A model generated the notes under the pieces. It did not search any database. It saw only the letters and a program-made list of their open reading frames with translations, and had not been told where the DNA came from. From contig DASYRG010000020.1 of assembly GCA_036004665.1 (NCBI GenBank), forward strand, positions 53,980-117,979: DNA of 64,000 nucleotides. Direction: 5' to 3'. A program made the position numbers and the translations under genes. Source of the stretch: JACQGZ01 sp036004665. Its GTDB lineage: Bacteria > Sysuimicrobiota > Sysuimicrobiia > Sysuimicrobiales > Humicultoraceae. Position 1 is the stretch's first letter; every line of letters begins with the position of its first letter. Positions 7,309 to 16,657 of the stretch are shown here, in pieces.

Positions 7309-8525
7309 TCAGACCGCAACGCCTCGATCGGGTCAAGGCGGCCCGCCCGCTGCGCGGGGTAGAGGCCGAAGAGGATCCCCACGGCCGCGGCAAACCCGAA
7401 GGCCAGGGCCACCGCCGAGGGGGTAATCAGCGTCGCCCATCCGGCCAGGGCGGTCACCGCGCGCGTGACGCCGATCCCCACGGCCACGCCCAGCAACCCG
7501 CCGGTGACGCTGAGGCTGACCGCCTCGACCAGGAACTGCACCAGGATGTCGCGGCGGGTGGCCCCCACCGCTTTGCGGATGCCGATCTCCCGCGTCCGCT
7601 CGGTGACCGAGACCAGCATGATGTTCATGATGCCGATGCCCCCCACGATCAGCGAGACACCGGCGATGACGGCCAGCAGCACGGTGATCGTCCGGTTCAC
7701 ACCTTGGAAGGCTTCCACAATGTCAGCCTGGTTGCGGATCAGGAAGTCAGGGTCACGGCCGTTGGCGATGCGATGGCGGCCGAGCAGGAGGTCTTCGACC
7801 AGGTGCAGCACCGTGTCCATTTGGTCGGGCGAGCGCACCTTGACGTAGAGCGCTCGGACGAATTTGACGCCGAAGAGCCGCTTCTGCGCGGACGTCAGGG
7901 GGACAAAGATCACGTCATCGCGGTCGTTGAAGCCGGTGGAACCCTTCCGTGCCATTACCCCCATCACCTGGAAGGTCGTCCGGTTGATCCGGATCTCTTG
8001 CCCGATCGCGTCCTCGTCGCCAAAGAGTGTCTCTTTGACCGTCCTCCCGATCACGGCCACGCGGGCCCGCGAGCGTAGGTCCTCCTCGGTGAAGAAGGCG
8101 CCCTCCGCCGGCTCCCAGTCGCGCACCTCGGGGAAATTGGATGTGACGCCGGAGATGTTCGTCATCGTATTCTGCGACCCGGCCACGACTTGGGCCTGGC
8201 GGTTGAACTCGCCCGCTACGGCCTCCACCCCTGGAATGGAGTCGGCGATGGCCTCGCCGTCCTCGGCCGTCAGCGACTGGGTACCGCCGATGCCGATGGT
8301 GAAGATGCCGCCGGCGCTCCTCCCGCGTCCGGGGATGACGGTGAGGAGGTTCGTGCCCAGCGCCGCGATCTGTTGTCGCGTGCTCTCCCGTGCGCCGGCG
8401 CCGATGCTGATCGTCGTCACCACGGCGGCGACGCCGATGATCACTCCGAGCCCGGTGAGAATCGAGCGGAGCGGGTTTGCCGTCAGCGCCCGCAGGGCGA
8501 TCCGCGCGCCGGCCCACAGCGGCAC
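7305..8525 (-). CDS. MacB/FtsX-type ABC transporter permease
   Basis: 406 residues with the MacB-PCD plus FtsX layout: one membrane helix at about residues 17-45 (LRSILTGLGVIIGVAAVVTT), a periplasmic domain of about 220 residues, and three C-terminal membrane helices separated by the conserved RTREIGIRKAVGATRRDIL coupling motif near residue 312. The C-terminus YPAQRAGRLDPIEALRSE is the typical ending of this family. It starts at a GTG overlapping the ATPase stop (TAGTG). With the ATPase and adaptor genes upstream it makes a MacAB-like export system, for which macrolides, peptides or lipoproteins are known family substrates. Confidence 0.92.
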   Translation of the reverse strand: MPLWAGARIALRALTANPLRSILTGLGVIIGVAAVVTTISIGAGARESTRQQIAALGTNLLTVIPGRGRSAGGIFTIGIGGTQSLTAEDGEAIADSIPGVEAVAGEFNRQAQVVAGSQNTMTNISGVTSNFPEVRDWEPAEGAFFTEEDLRSRARVAVIGRTVKETLFGDEDAIGQEIRINRTTFQVMGVMARKGSTGFNDRDDVIFVPLTSAQKRLFGVKFVRALYVKVRSPDQMDTVLHLVEDLLLGRHRIANGRDPDFLIRNQADIVEAFQGVNRTITVLLAVIAGVSLIVGGIGIMNIMLVSVTERTREIGIRKAVGATRRDILVQFLVEAVSLSVTGGLLGVAVGIGVTRAVTALAGWATLITPSAVALAFGFAAAVGILFGLYPAQRAGRLDPIEALRSE

Positions 8526-9223
8526 TAACGCACCTCCGCCGGCGCGGGCCGCGTTAGATTCCGTTCGTCCCGCTCGATCCGGCCGTCCCGAAACCGTACG
8601 ATCCGTTTGGCGTGCGCGGCCACGTCCGGCTCGTGCGTCACCAGCACGATCGTGATGCCCTCGTTGTTGAGCCCGGCCAGCAGTCCCATGATCTCGGCGC
8701 TGGTGGCTGTGTCGAGGTTCCCTGTCGGCTCGTCAGCCAGGATCACCGACGGTTCCATCACCAGCGCCCGGGCGATGGCCACGCGCTGCTGTTCGCCACC
8801 CGACAGCTGCGTGGGCAGGTGGTGGGCCCGCCCTCCCAGGCCGACGCGCTCCAGCATCGCCTGGGCGCGGGCGCGCTCGAACCGCCCGGCGTAGACCATC
8901 GGCAGTTCCACGTTTTCGATGGCAGGCGTGCGCGGCAGCAGGTTGAAGGATTGGAAGACGAAGCCCAGCCGCTGGTTGCGCAGGTGCGCCCGCTCCCGGT
9001 CGGAGAGCGCGGCCACATCAGCGCCGTCGAAGAGGCAGCGGCCCGTGGTGGGGCGATCCAGCAACCCCAGGATGTTCATGCAGGTGGACTTGCCCGAGCC
9101 GGAGGGTCCCATCACGGCGACGAACTCGCCCATAGCGATCCGCAGCGTGACGCCGCGCAGCGCCGGTACGTCTACGGCACCCATCCGGTAGACCTTGGTC
9201 ACGGTGTCCAGTTCCAGCCGCAT
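8525..9223 (-). CDS. MacB/LolD-type ABC transporter ATP-binding protein
   Basis: About 232 residues. Walker A is GPSGSGKST, the signature is QLSGGEQQRVAIARAL, Walker B is VILADEPTGNLD, and the switch His lies in LVTHEPD. This LolD/MacB subfamily powers mechanotransmission by FtsX-type permeases rather than direct substrate passage. I prefer ATG 9223, which starts right at the first beta strand (MRLELDTVTKVY); a GTG five codons upstream at 9238 is also possible. It sits between the adaptor gene and the permease gene it overlaps. Confidence 0.92.
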   Translation of the reverse strand: MRLELDTVTKVYRMGAVDVPALRGVTLRIAMGEFVAVMGPSGSGKSTCMNILGLLDRPTTGRCLFDGADVAALSDRERAHLRNQRLGFVFQSFNLLPRTPAIENVELPMVYAGRFERARAQAMLERVGLGGRAHHLPTQLSGGEQQRVAIARALVMEPSVILADEPTGNLDTATSAEIMGLLAGLNNEGITIVLVTHEPDVAAHAKRIVRFRDGRIERDERNLTRPAPAEVR

Positions 9224-9243
9224 CGATGGCGCCCGCACCCCGC

Positions 9244-10743
9244 CTAGGGCGGTGGGCCCGGCGGTCCCTGCGGCCGGGTCGGCGTGGGCCGGCGCTGGAA
9301 CTGGGGCGCAAAGGGGTTGCGCGGCTGCTGCGAAGGGGCCTCCTGGCCGCGCCGTGCTTCGCCCAGATAGACCACCTCACCCTCGCGCAGCCCGTCGAGG
9401 ACCTCCATCATGCGCCCGTCCGTCCCGCCGACGCGCACCAACCGTGGAGTCAGCCGCTCCCCGTTGGCGATCAGCACCGCGGTGGCCTGGCCGCCGCGCA
9501 GCGCCTCGCGGGGAATGAGCAGCACCCCTTCCCGCCGCAGCAGGATGAACTCCGCCTCCACAGTCATCCCGAAGCGCAGCCGCCGCCCCGGGTCAGTCAC
9601 CTCCACCGTGACCTCATACTGCACAACATTGTTCACTGTCTGCGCGGTGGGAGAGATCGCGCGCACCCGACCGGTGAAGGTCTCTCCCGCCAGTCCTTCG
9701 GTGCTGACCTCCGCCGCCAGCCCCGCGCGGATCTGGGCGATGTCGGCTTCGTCCACCATCACGTTCGCCAGCAGCGGCCGGTCAACGGCCAGGGTGAGGA
9801 CGGCGGTGCCTCCGGAGGCGCTGCCGATGACCGATTGCCCTACCTCGACGGAGCGGACGACGACGATGCCAGCGATCGGCGCGCGGATCCTCGTTTCGGC
9901 GAGGCGCGCCTCCGCGTTCGCCAAGTTACTGGCGGCCTGCGCGACCTCGGCCCGCGCGGCGGCGATCTCTTGACGGCGCACCGGATCTTCGAGCCGTCCC
10001 GCCTGGGCCTGCGCCAGGGCTGCCTCCTGCTGGCGGACGGCGGCGCGCACTTCAGCGATCTCCTCGGACGTCGCGCCCGCCTTCACTAGCTGCAGGTGCT
10101 CCAGCGCGCTGCGGTGATTCGCCGCCGCCTGATCCAGCTCGGCTTTGGATTGGTCGACTTGCTGCTGGGAGATGAACCCGTCGCGGAAGAGCTGCTCGTT
10201 GCGTTGGTGGTTCCGCTGAGCCAGCGCCAGGTTGGCCTCTGCGGCGCGCACAGCCGCTTCCGCCTGCGCCACTTCTTCGGGGCGCGGTCCGGCCAGGAGC
10301 TGCGCCAGCCTCGCCCGAGCGGCTTCTAGGGAGGCCTGGGCCTGCCGCACCTGGGCAGTGTCCTGCGCCGTCAGCGCCCGGCGCTGGGCTTCCACCCGGC
10401 GCAGCCGCGCGGCCGCCCCTGCCAGGGCTGCCTGGGCGTTCCGCACGGCCGCGGCGGCGTCGGGATCGTCGATCTGTACCAGCACCTGCCCCTCTGTGAC
10501 CCGTTCGCCCTCCGCCACCAGCACAGCCCGAACGACCCCGGTGGCGCGTGACCGGACTTCCACCTGTGCCGCCGGCTGAATCGACCCGGAGGCGGAGACG
10601 GTAACCTCGAGGTTGCCCCGCGTGACCGTGGCCGTGCGCCAGCGGGGTGCCTCTCCCTGCCCACGGCTGCGGATGCGCGCGGCGGCGTAGACTCCGCCGC
10701 CGGCCAATAGGACGATCAGAGCGAGGACCCACCAGCGCCTCAT
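9244..10743 (-). CDS. Periplasmic adaptor (MacA/HlyD family) of ABC efflux system
   Basis: 499 residues. An N-terminal membrane anchor (VLALIVLLAGGGVYAAARI) is followed by a half-lipoyl motif, a very long Ala/Gln/Arg-rich coiled-coil hairpin at about residues 85-270, the second lipoyl half (IRAPIAGIVVVRSVEVGQSV) and a beta-barrel. The coiled coil is longer than in usual MacA. A Pro/Gln-rich tail of about 30 residues (RRPTPTRPQGPPGPP) closes the protein. It links the inner-membrane MacB-like transporter to an outer-membrane TolC-type channel. First gene of the four-gene operon running down to 6790; the nearest tolC-like gene is 4.6 kb upstream in the same direction. Confidence 0.9.
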   Translation of the reverse strand: MRRWWVLALIVLLAGGGVYAAARIRSRGQGEAPRWRTATVTRGNLEVTVSASGSIQPAAQVEVRSRATGVVRAVLVAEGERVTEGQVLVQIDDPDAAAAVRNAQAALAGAAARLRRVEAQRRALTAQDTAQVRQAQASLEAARARLAQLLAGPRPEEVAQAEAAVRAAEANLALAQRNHQRNEQLFRDGFISQQQVDQSKAELDQAAANHRSALEHLQLVKAGATSEEIAEVRAAVRQQEAALAQAQAGRLEDPVRRQEIAAARAEVAQAASNLANAEARLAETRIRAPIAGIVVVRSVEVGQSVIGSASGGTAVLTLAVDRPLLANVMVDEADIAQIRAGLAAEVSTEGLAGETFTGRVRAISPTAQTVNNVVQYEVTVEVTDPGRRLRFGMTVEAEFILLRREGVLLIPREALRGGQATAVLIANGERLTPRLVRVGGTDGRMMEVLDGLREGEVVYLGEARRGQEAPSQQPRNPFAPQFQRRPTPTRPQGPPGPPP

Positions 10744-10831
10744 CGGATTGACCTCATCTTAGGTTTGAACGGCAGACCGCCCGCCCGGGGTTCCCTCGCG
10801 ACGATCGCCGCTGCGCCTAATCGCCGCCCGA

Positions 10832-13800
10832 TCAGGATCCGCGCCGCACGCCTCCGTCCGCGCCGGGCGCGTCGTCGAAGCCCGCGCCTCCGGAGGCGGG
10901 GAGCGATCGCGCGGGCAGAGCCCCTGGAGCGGCGCGCTCGAGCCGGCGGGCCTTGAGCAGTTCGACGCTCACGTAGAGGGTGGGGATGAAGATGAGGGTG
11001 ACCAGGGTGGAGAGGGTCAGGCCTCCCACCACGCTGCGCGCCAGGGGCGCCTGCAGTTCCGCTCCCTCTCCCAACCCGATCGCCGCGGGCAGCAGCCCCA
11101 GGACGGTCGTCACCGTGGTCATCAGCACGGGGCGCAGCCGGGTGGACGCGGCGTCGACGACGGCCTCAAACAGCGGCATCCCTTCCTCCCGGTGGCGCGT
11201 CTGGATGAAGGAGATCAGCAGGATCGCGTTGCTGACGACGATTCCCACGAGCACGATCAGTCCCGTCAGAGATTGGATGTTGAGGGTCGTCCTCGTCAGA
11301 AACAGCAGCAGGAACGCGCCGCTCAATCCGAAGGGCACCGCTCCCATGATGAGCAACGGCTCCAGCAGCGCCTCGAACTGCACCGCCATCACCGCGTAGA
11401 CGAGGGTCACCGCGACGAGGAAGCCCAACGCGAGCTGGCGGTTGGCGCGCTGCTGCTCCGCGAACTCCTCCCCAAAGGAAAGCGTGAACCCCGGCGGGAG
11501 CGGCAGGCGTGCGACCCGGTCGCGGACGTCGGCGATGACGCTGCCGGAGTCGCGGCCGCTGATGCCGGCGGTGACGGTCGTCACCCGCTCGCGGTTCATG
11601 CGGAAGATGGAGGCCGGAGCCACGTCCCGTTCGACGTGCGCAAGCTGCGCCAGCGTGATCTGCCGCCCGCCGGGAATCGTGATCGGCACGGCGAGCACCG
11701 CCGCCGGGGTGCGGCGGTCCGCTTCGCGCAGCCTGACCACGACGTCCAGCTCCCGGCCGCTCTGCCGGAAGATCGTGGCGACGTCGCCTCCCACGGCAGC
11801 GCGCACGGCGGCGGCCACCGCCTGGGGGGTGAGGCCGAAGGCGGCGGCCCGCTCGACGTCGATGCTCACCGTCAGCTCGGGGACGAGGTCTTCGCGCGCG
11901 ACGCTGGCGTCGGTGACGCCCGGGATCTCCTCCAGGGTTTCCCGCACCCGCTGCGCGAGCGGCAGCGCCTGGGAGAGATCGAAGCCGCGGATCTCCACCG
12001 CGATCGGATCGGCCTGGTTGAAGCGCAGCACGGCCAGGCTGCCGGCGCTGGGGCGGACGACGACCCGGCCGCCCGGAACCTGGAGCACCCGGCGCAGGTC
12101 CGCGGCCACCTCATCCGTGGAGCGATCGCGCTCGCCCCGCTCGGCGAGACGGATGCGCAAATTGCCGCGGCTCCCGCGACCGCCGAACGCCGCCGATCCC
12201 GCGGTCTGCGTGACGCTGCGGATCTCCGGCGCCGCCTGACGGGCGGTACGTTCGAGGGCGTCCAGACGTGTGCGGGTGAACTCTAGCCGCGTCCCCACCG
12301 GCAGGTCCACGGAGACGAAGATCTCCCCCTCGTCGGCCGCCGGCACCGTCTCCCGGCCAATGAACTGGTAGAGTCCAATCCCCAGGACGAACACCAGGGC
12401 CGCTGCCAGGTAGACCGCGGGGCGGTGGCGCAGCGCCCAGCCGAGCGCCCCGCGGTAGAAGCGCGTCAGCGCGGTGGTCCAGCGGCGCTCCTCGCCCGTG
12501 CCTTTGAGCTGGGGGAGGAAGGACGCCAGGGTCGGCGTCAGCGTCGCGGAGACGGCGAGCGAGCACATCATGGCAATGATGACGACCGCGGAGAACTGGA
12601 AGAAGAGCTGCGTTGTCAGCGCTTCTCCGCGCAGAAAGAGGATCGGCAGGAACACGACGACGGTCGTCACCGTGGAGGCGATCACCGGGGGAAGCACTTC
12701 GGTCACCCCGCGCATCGCGGCTTCTTTGCCGGTGTGCCCCATCTCCCGGTAGCGGAAGATGTTCTCCAGCACGACGATGGAGTCGTCCACCAGCCGTCCG
12801 ACCGCCAGCGTGAGGGCGCCGAGGGTCATCAGGTTGAGCGAGTAGCCGAAGAAGTACATGACCGCGAAGGTCGCCAGCACTGAGATGGGGATGGCCGTGG
12901 AGATGTTCATCACGCTGTAGGGGTCGCGCAGGAACAGGAAGAGGATGGCGACGACCAGGACCCCGCCGATCAGCAGCGCCTCCTGGATGGTACGGATGCT
13001 GCTGCGGACGAACCGGGCGTTGTCGGCCACCACGACGATCTCGGCGCCGGAGAGGGAGGCGTTCAGCTCGCGGACCAGGCCCTGCACCGCGTCCGAGACC
13101 GCCACGGTGTTGACTCCGGGCTGACGCTGAATCGACAGCAGCACGCCGGGCCGTCCGTTCAGACGCACAAGGGAGCGCTCCTCCTCCGTCCCTTCGCGTA
13201 CGACGGCCACGTCGCCCACGAGGATGGGCGCGCCTCCGCGCACCGTGATCACGGTCCGCCGGATCTGCGCGACGCTGCGGAACTGGCTCCGGGCCCGCAG
13301 GCTCAGCTCGCGGCTGCCCTCGGCCACCTGCCCCGCCGGCGCCGCCAGGTTGGCCGCCGCCAGCGCCGCGACGATGTCACGCTCCGAGAGTCCCAGCCCC
13401 TGCAGCCGCGCCCGGTCCAGTTCCACCTGGATCTGCGGCCTCACTCCGCCCTGGAGGTCGACGAGGGCCACGCCGGGGACGCGCTCCAGCCGGAAGACGA
13501 CCTCGTCTTCGGCCAGCCGGCGCAGCTCGGCGGCGCCCTGCCCCTCCCGGCCGACGAGCCCCAGCTGGATGATCGGGCTCTGACTGGGATCGAACTTGAA
13601 GATAACCGGCGCCTCCACGCCGTCGGGCAGGCGACGGCGGACGCGCTCGAGGGCCGCCCGCACGTCGTTTGCCGCGGCGTCCAGATCGGTGCCGAAGGGG
13701 AAGGTCACCGTCACCCGCGAGCTGCCTTCGCTGGAGGTGGAGAAGACGTCCCGCACGCCGGCGACGGTGCTCACCGCCTCTTCCACCACCCGCGAGACCA

Positions 13801-13984
13801 GGTTCTCGACCTCCTCCGGACCCGCGCCGGGGTACAGTGTGGAGATCGTCAACCGGGAGAAGCTGATCTCCGGCAGCAGATCGATGGGCAGCCCACGCAG
13901 CGCCGTGAGCCCGACCAGGATCACCACCGTGAAGATGATCATGGTGCCGATGGGCCGGGCGATGGCCACCCGGGAGAGGTTCAT
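10832..13984 (-). CDS. RND-family efflux pump permease (AcrB/MdtB-like)
   Basis: 1050 residues, the full length of hydrophobic/amphiphilic-efflux RND pumps. It begins MNLSRVAIARPIGTMIIF, the usual first helix, and has the duplicated layout of 12 membrane helices and two large periplasmic loops. Helix 4 contains LTLAVGRLVDDSIVVLENI, the conserved proton-relay Asp pair. The pump exports substrates in exchange for protons, through the adaptor encoded just upstream and the TolC-like channel. Its ATG overlaps the adaptor stop by 4 bases (ATGA), showing translational coupling. Substrates cannot be told from the sequence. Confidence 0.95.
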   Translation of the reverse strand: MNLSRVAIARPIGTMIIFTVVILVGLTALRGLPIDLLPEISFSRLTISTLYPGAGPEEVENLVSRVVEEAVSTVAGVRDVFSTSSEGSSRVTVTFPFGTDLDAAANDVRAALERVRRRLPDGVEAPVIFKFDPSQSPIIQLGLVGREGQGAAELRRLAEDEVVFRLERVPGVALVDLQGGVRPQIQVELDRARLQGLGLSERDIVAALAAANLAAPAGQVAEGSRELSLRARSQFRSVAQIRRTVITVRGGAPILVGDVAVVREGTEEERSLVRLNGRPGVLLSIQRQPGVNTVAVSDAVQGLVRELNASLSGAEIVVVADNARFVRSSIRTIQEALLIGGVLVVAILFLFLRDPYSVMNISTAIPISVLATFAVMYFFGYSLNLMTLGALTLAVGRLVDDSIVVLENIFRYREMGHTGKEAAMRGVTEVLPPVIASTVTTVVVFLPILFLRGEALTTQLFFQFSAVVIIAMMCSLAVSATLTPTLASFLPQLKGTGEERRWTTALTRFYRGALGWALRHRPAVYLAAALVFVLGIGLYQFIGRETVPAADEGEIFVSVDLPVGTRLEFTRTRLDALERTARQAAPEIRSVTQTAGSAAFGGRGSRGNLRIRLAERGERDRSTDEVAADLRRVLQVPGGRVVVRPSAGSLAVLRFNQADPIAVEIRGFDLSQALPLAQRVRETLEEIPGVTDASVAREDLVPELTVSIDVERAAAFGLTPQAVAAAVRAAVGGDVATIFRQSGRELDVVVRLREADRRTPAAVLAVPITIPGGRQITLAQLAHVERDVAPASIFRMNRERVTTVTAGISGRDSGSVIADVRDRVARLPLPPGFTLSFGEEFAEQQRANRQLALGFLVAVTLVYAVMAVQFEALLEPLLIMGAVPFGLSGAFLLLFLTRTTLNIQSLTGLIVLVGIVVSNAILLISFIQTRHREEGMPLFEAVVDAASTRLRPVLMTTVTTVLGLLPAAIGLGEGAELQAPLARSVVGGLTLSTLVTLIFIPTLYVSVELLKARRLERAAPGALPARSLPASGGAGFDDAPGADGGVRRGS

Positions 13985-15342
13985 GGGGTCCTCCCGCGTA
14001 CGATGACCGGGGCGCCGTCCCGCAGGTTCAGCTGTCCGGCGATGACGACGAGTTCCCCGGCCGCCACCCCGGAGCGTATCTCCACGCGCTGGCCGTCGCT
14101 GGCCCCCGTGATCACCTCACGCTGACGGACGACCTCCTGCTGCACGACGAAAAGCCGCTTGCGCCCCTCCTCCTCGATCACGGCGTCGACGGAAACGGTC
14201 ACCACGTCCACACGGTTGATCAGCACCAACCCCACGCGGGCGGTCATGCCCGGCCGCAACAGCCGTCCGGGATTCGCCACCTCGATGCGCACCTCCGCGG
14301 TGCGGGTCGCCTCCGCCAGGAGCGGGCTGACCGACGAGACATGCCCATGAAAGGCCTGCCCGGGGAGGGCGTCCGCGGAGACCGTCGCCGACCCCGCAAT
14401 CCGCACGAACGACGTCTCATGCTCGGGGACGGGGATGGTGATCAGCGCAGGGTCGACGTCGATCAGTTGCAACAGGATGGTGGAGGAAGTCACGGTGGCG
14501 CCGGGATCGACCAAGCGACGGCCGACGACCCCTTCCATCGGCGCCCGGACCACGCTCTCCGCCAGCAGCGACTGTGCCTGCTGGAGCGTCACTTCGGTCT
14601 GCGCCAGCTGGCTCTGCGCCTGCCGCAGGCCCACCTCGGCCTGACGCACCTGCTGCCGCGCCACCTCCACCTCCTCGGGCCGCGGCCCGCGGCGGAGTAG
14701 ATTGAGCTGCTCCTCGGCGCTGCGGAGGCGGGCCTCTTGCAGTTGCACGTCCAGCCGGGCGGCCTCGACTGTCTGGCCGGAGACGAAGCCCTGAGCGAAG
14801 AGTTCCTCGGTGCGGCGGAGCTGCTGGCGGCTGTACTCCAAGCTGGCCCGGGCCTGGCGCACCGTCTCCTCGGCCTGGCGCACCTGCTGGGGAGCCGACC
14901 CCGCCAGCAGCTGCCGCAGCCGCGCCTCCTGAATGGCCAGGCTGGCGCGGGCAGATTCCACGTTCACGCGCGCTGTGTGTGCGCTCGCCCGGGCCTGGGC
15001 CATCTGGAAGCGCAGCTCCTTCGGATCCAGCCGCACCACCAGCTGGCCGCGGCGGACCAGATCGCCCTCACGGACCGGCACCTCTGCGATCACGCCGCCG
15101 ATCCGGGCAAGCACGTCGACGCGCGCCTGGGGTTCGACCTCGCCGCTGTACGAGGCGCGCACGGTGATCGTGCCGCGGGTCGCCGGTGCGACCTGCACAG
15201 GAGTCGCGCGCGCCCGGACCGGGCCGGCAGGGGAGGCGGCGGGCACCTGACGCGTCCGCATCGCTCCGACGACGCGCCAGCCCACGAGAACAGCGACGAG
15301 GATGAGGAGGACGACGGCGCCCCGGCGCAGCAGCACCTTCAC
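13981..15342 (-). CDS. RND efflux periplasmic adaptor (membrane fusion protein)
   Basis: About 453 residues. An N-terminal anchor (GAVVLLILVAVLVGWRVVGAM) precedes the lipoyl half VDVLARIGGVIAEVPVREGD, a long coiled-coil hairpin rich in Ala/Gln/Arg, the second lipoyl half (VRAPMEGVVGRRLVDPGATV) and a beta-barrel. I start it at GTG 15342, which overlaps the TolC gene stop as GTGA; a longer reading to 15393 would overlap tolC by 55 bases and add only a Pro/Arg-rich tail. It bridges the RND pump, whose gene it overlaps, to the outer-membrane channel. Confidence 0.9.
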   Translation of the reverse strand: MKVLLRRGAVVLLILVAVLVGWRVVGAMRTRQVPAASPAGPVRARATPVQVAPATRGTITVRASYSGEVEPQARVDVLARIGGVIAEVPVREGDLVRRGQLVVRLDPKELRFQMAQARASAHTARVNVESARASLAIQEARLRQLLAGSAPQQVRQAEETVRQARASLEYSRQQLRRTEELFAQGFVSGQTVEAARLDVQLQEARLRSAEEQLNLLRRGPRPEEVEVARQQVRQAEVGLRQAQSQLAQTEVTLQQAQSLLAESVVRAPMEGVVGRRLVDPGATVTSSTILLQLIDVDPALITIPVPEHETSFVRIAGSATVSADALPGQAFHGHVSSVSPLLAEATRTAEVRIEVANPGRLLRPGMTARVGLVLINRVDVVTVSVDAVIEEEGRKRLFVVQQEVVRQREVITGASDGQRVEIRSGVAAGELVVIAGQLNLRDGAPVIVRGRTP

Positions 15343-16613
15343 GGCAGCACCGCGAGGGCGAGGGCGCGGCGCAGCGTCGCGGTTGTCGTCCACCGATCGG
15401 CGGCCGCCTGGGCCAGCGCCACTTCTGCGGCGGTCAGCTCGGTCTGGGCCGTCGTCACCTCGACGATCGTCCCCACCCCCGCCGCATACCGCCCCTGCGC
15501 GACGTTGAACGCTTCGCGCGCGGCCAGCGCGGCGCGGCGGGCCGCCTCGACCTTGGCTATGGCCGAGAGCGCCTGGATCCGGGCCAGGACCGCCTCCTGC
15601 TGCATCTGAAATCTCGTGTTCTCCAGTCGCGCCCGCGCGGCGTCGAGGTTCGCGCGGGCCTGCTCCACCCCGGCGGCGCGGCGTCCTCCGTCGAAGAGGG
15701 GCATCGAGACGCCGATGCCGACCGACCAGGATCCGGGCGTGCTGGTGGTGGTGCTGCTGCTGACCAGGACGTAGCGCCCGTCCACCGTGGCGGTGACGCC
15801 ACCCTGGATCATCGCGGCGGCCAGACCCGCCTCGCCGGCCCGCACATCCGCCTCCGCGCGCCGGACCTCCGGCCGCTGCAGCGCCCGCTGCCGCGCCTCC
15901 GCCTCCGAGACCTCAAGGCCCGGCGGATCGGGCGGCGCGACCACCTCCACGACCGCCCCCGGCTCCGCGCCCATCACCGTGCGCAGGGCGGCGCGGCGGT
16001 TCTCCACCTGGCCGCGCGCGTCGAGCAGGTCGAACTCCGCGGTGGCGACCGACGATTCGGCGCGCACGACGTCGGCGCGGGCGACCCGTCCCGCGCGGAA
16101 GTTTGCCTCCGCCGCGGCCAGCTGCGTCCGCGCCTGCGTCACCGCCTGCTCCCGCAGCGTCACCAGCCGGCCGCCGGTGATCACGTTCATGTAGGCCTGC
16201 ACCGTCTGCAGCGCGATGTCGGCGAGGGTCACGGCGAGGGCGTCCGCGGCCGCCTGCGCCTGAGCCTCGGCCTGGCGGATCTGCGCCTGCCGCAGCCCGC
16301 CGTCATAGATCAGATAGGTCACGCCCGCGCTGATCGAGCCCGAAGGGGTCCCGCTCCCGATGCTGCCGCTCGCGCTGAGGCCGATCGAAGGGGCCAGGCC
16401 GGTGCGGGCTACCTGGACGGCGGCCTGCGCCGCCCGCAGCGCCGCCCGGCTGGCGGCGATCTGTGGGTTGTGCTCCACGGCGTACGCGACGGCGGACGCC
16501 AGCGAGGAAGCCACCGGCTGTCCGGGGGCCGGCACGGGCTGAGCCGGCTGTCCCCATGCGGGCGCTCCCACCGCAAGCAACGCGGCGCAGAAGAACGCCG
16601 GCGTCATGCGCAT
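15339..16613 (-). CDS. TolC-family outer-membrane efflux channel
   Basis: 424 residues. A signal peptide (MTPAFFCAALLAVGAPAWGQ) is followed by two internally similar halves of long amphipathic helices with repeated ALRAAQAAVQVARTGLAPSI-type stretches and short beta-strand insertions, as in outer-membrane efflux proteins. Its presence is the best evidence in the window that the cell has an outer membrane. An AGGAGGG lies about 13 bases before the ATG. It heads the tolC-adaptor-RND operon. Such channels are often shared, so it may also serve the MacAB-like system downstream. Confidence 0.92.
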   Translation of the reverse strand: MRMTPAFFCAALLAVGAPAWGQPAQPVPAPGQPVASSLASAVAYAVEHNPQIAASRAALRAAQAAVQVARTGLAPSIGLSASGSIGSGTPSGSISAGVTYLIYDGGLRQAQIRQAEAQAQAAADALAVTLADIALQTVQAYMNVITGGRLVTLREQAVTQARTQLAAAEANFRAGRVARADVVRAESSVATAEFDLLDARGQVENRRAALRTVMGAEPGAVVEVVAPPDPPGLEVSEAEARQRALQRPEVRRAEADVRAGEAGLAAAMIQGGVTATVDGRYVLVSSSTTTSTPGSWSVGIGVSMPLFDGGRRAAGVEQARANLDAARARLENTRFQMQQEAVLARIQALSAIAKVEAARRAALAAREAFNVAQGRYAAGVGTIVEVTTAQTELTAAEVALAQAAADRWTTTATLRRALALAVLP

Positions 16614-16657
16614 GTCATCGTGCCGCCCTCCTCATCATGAGCGTCCGTACGGGCCAG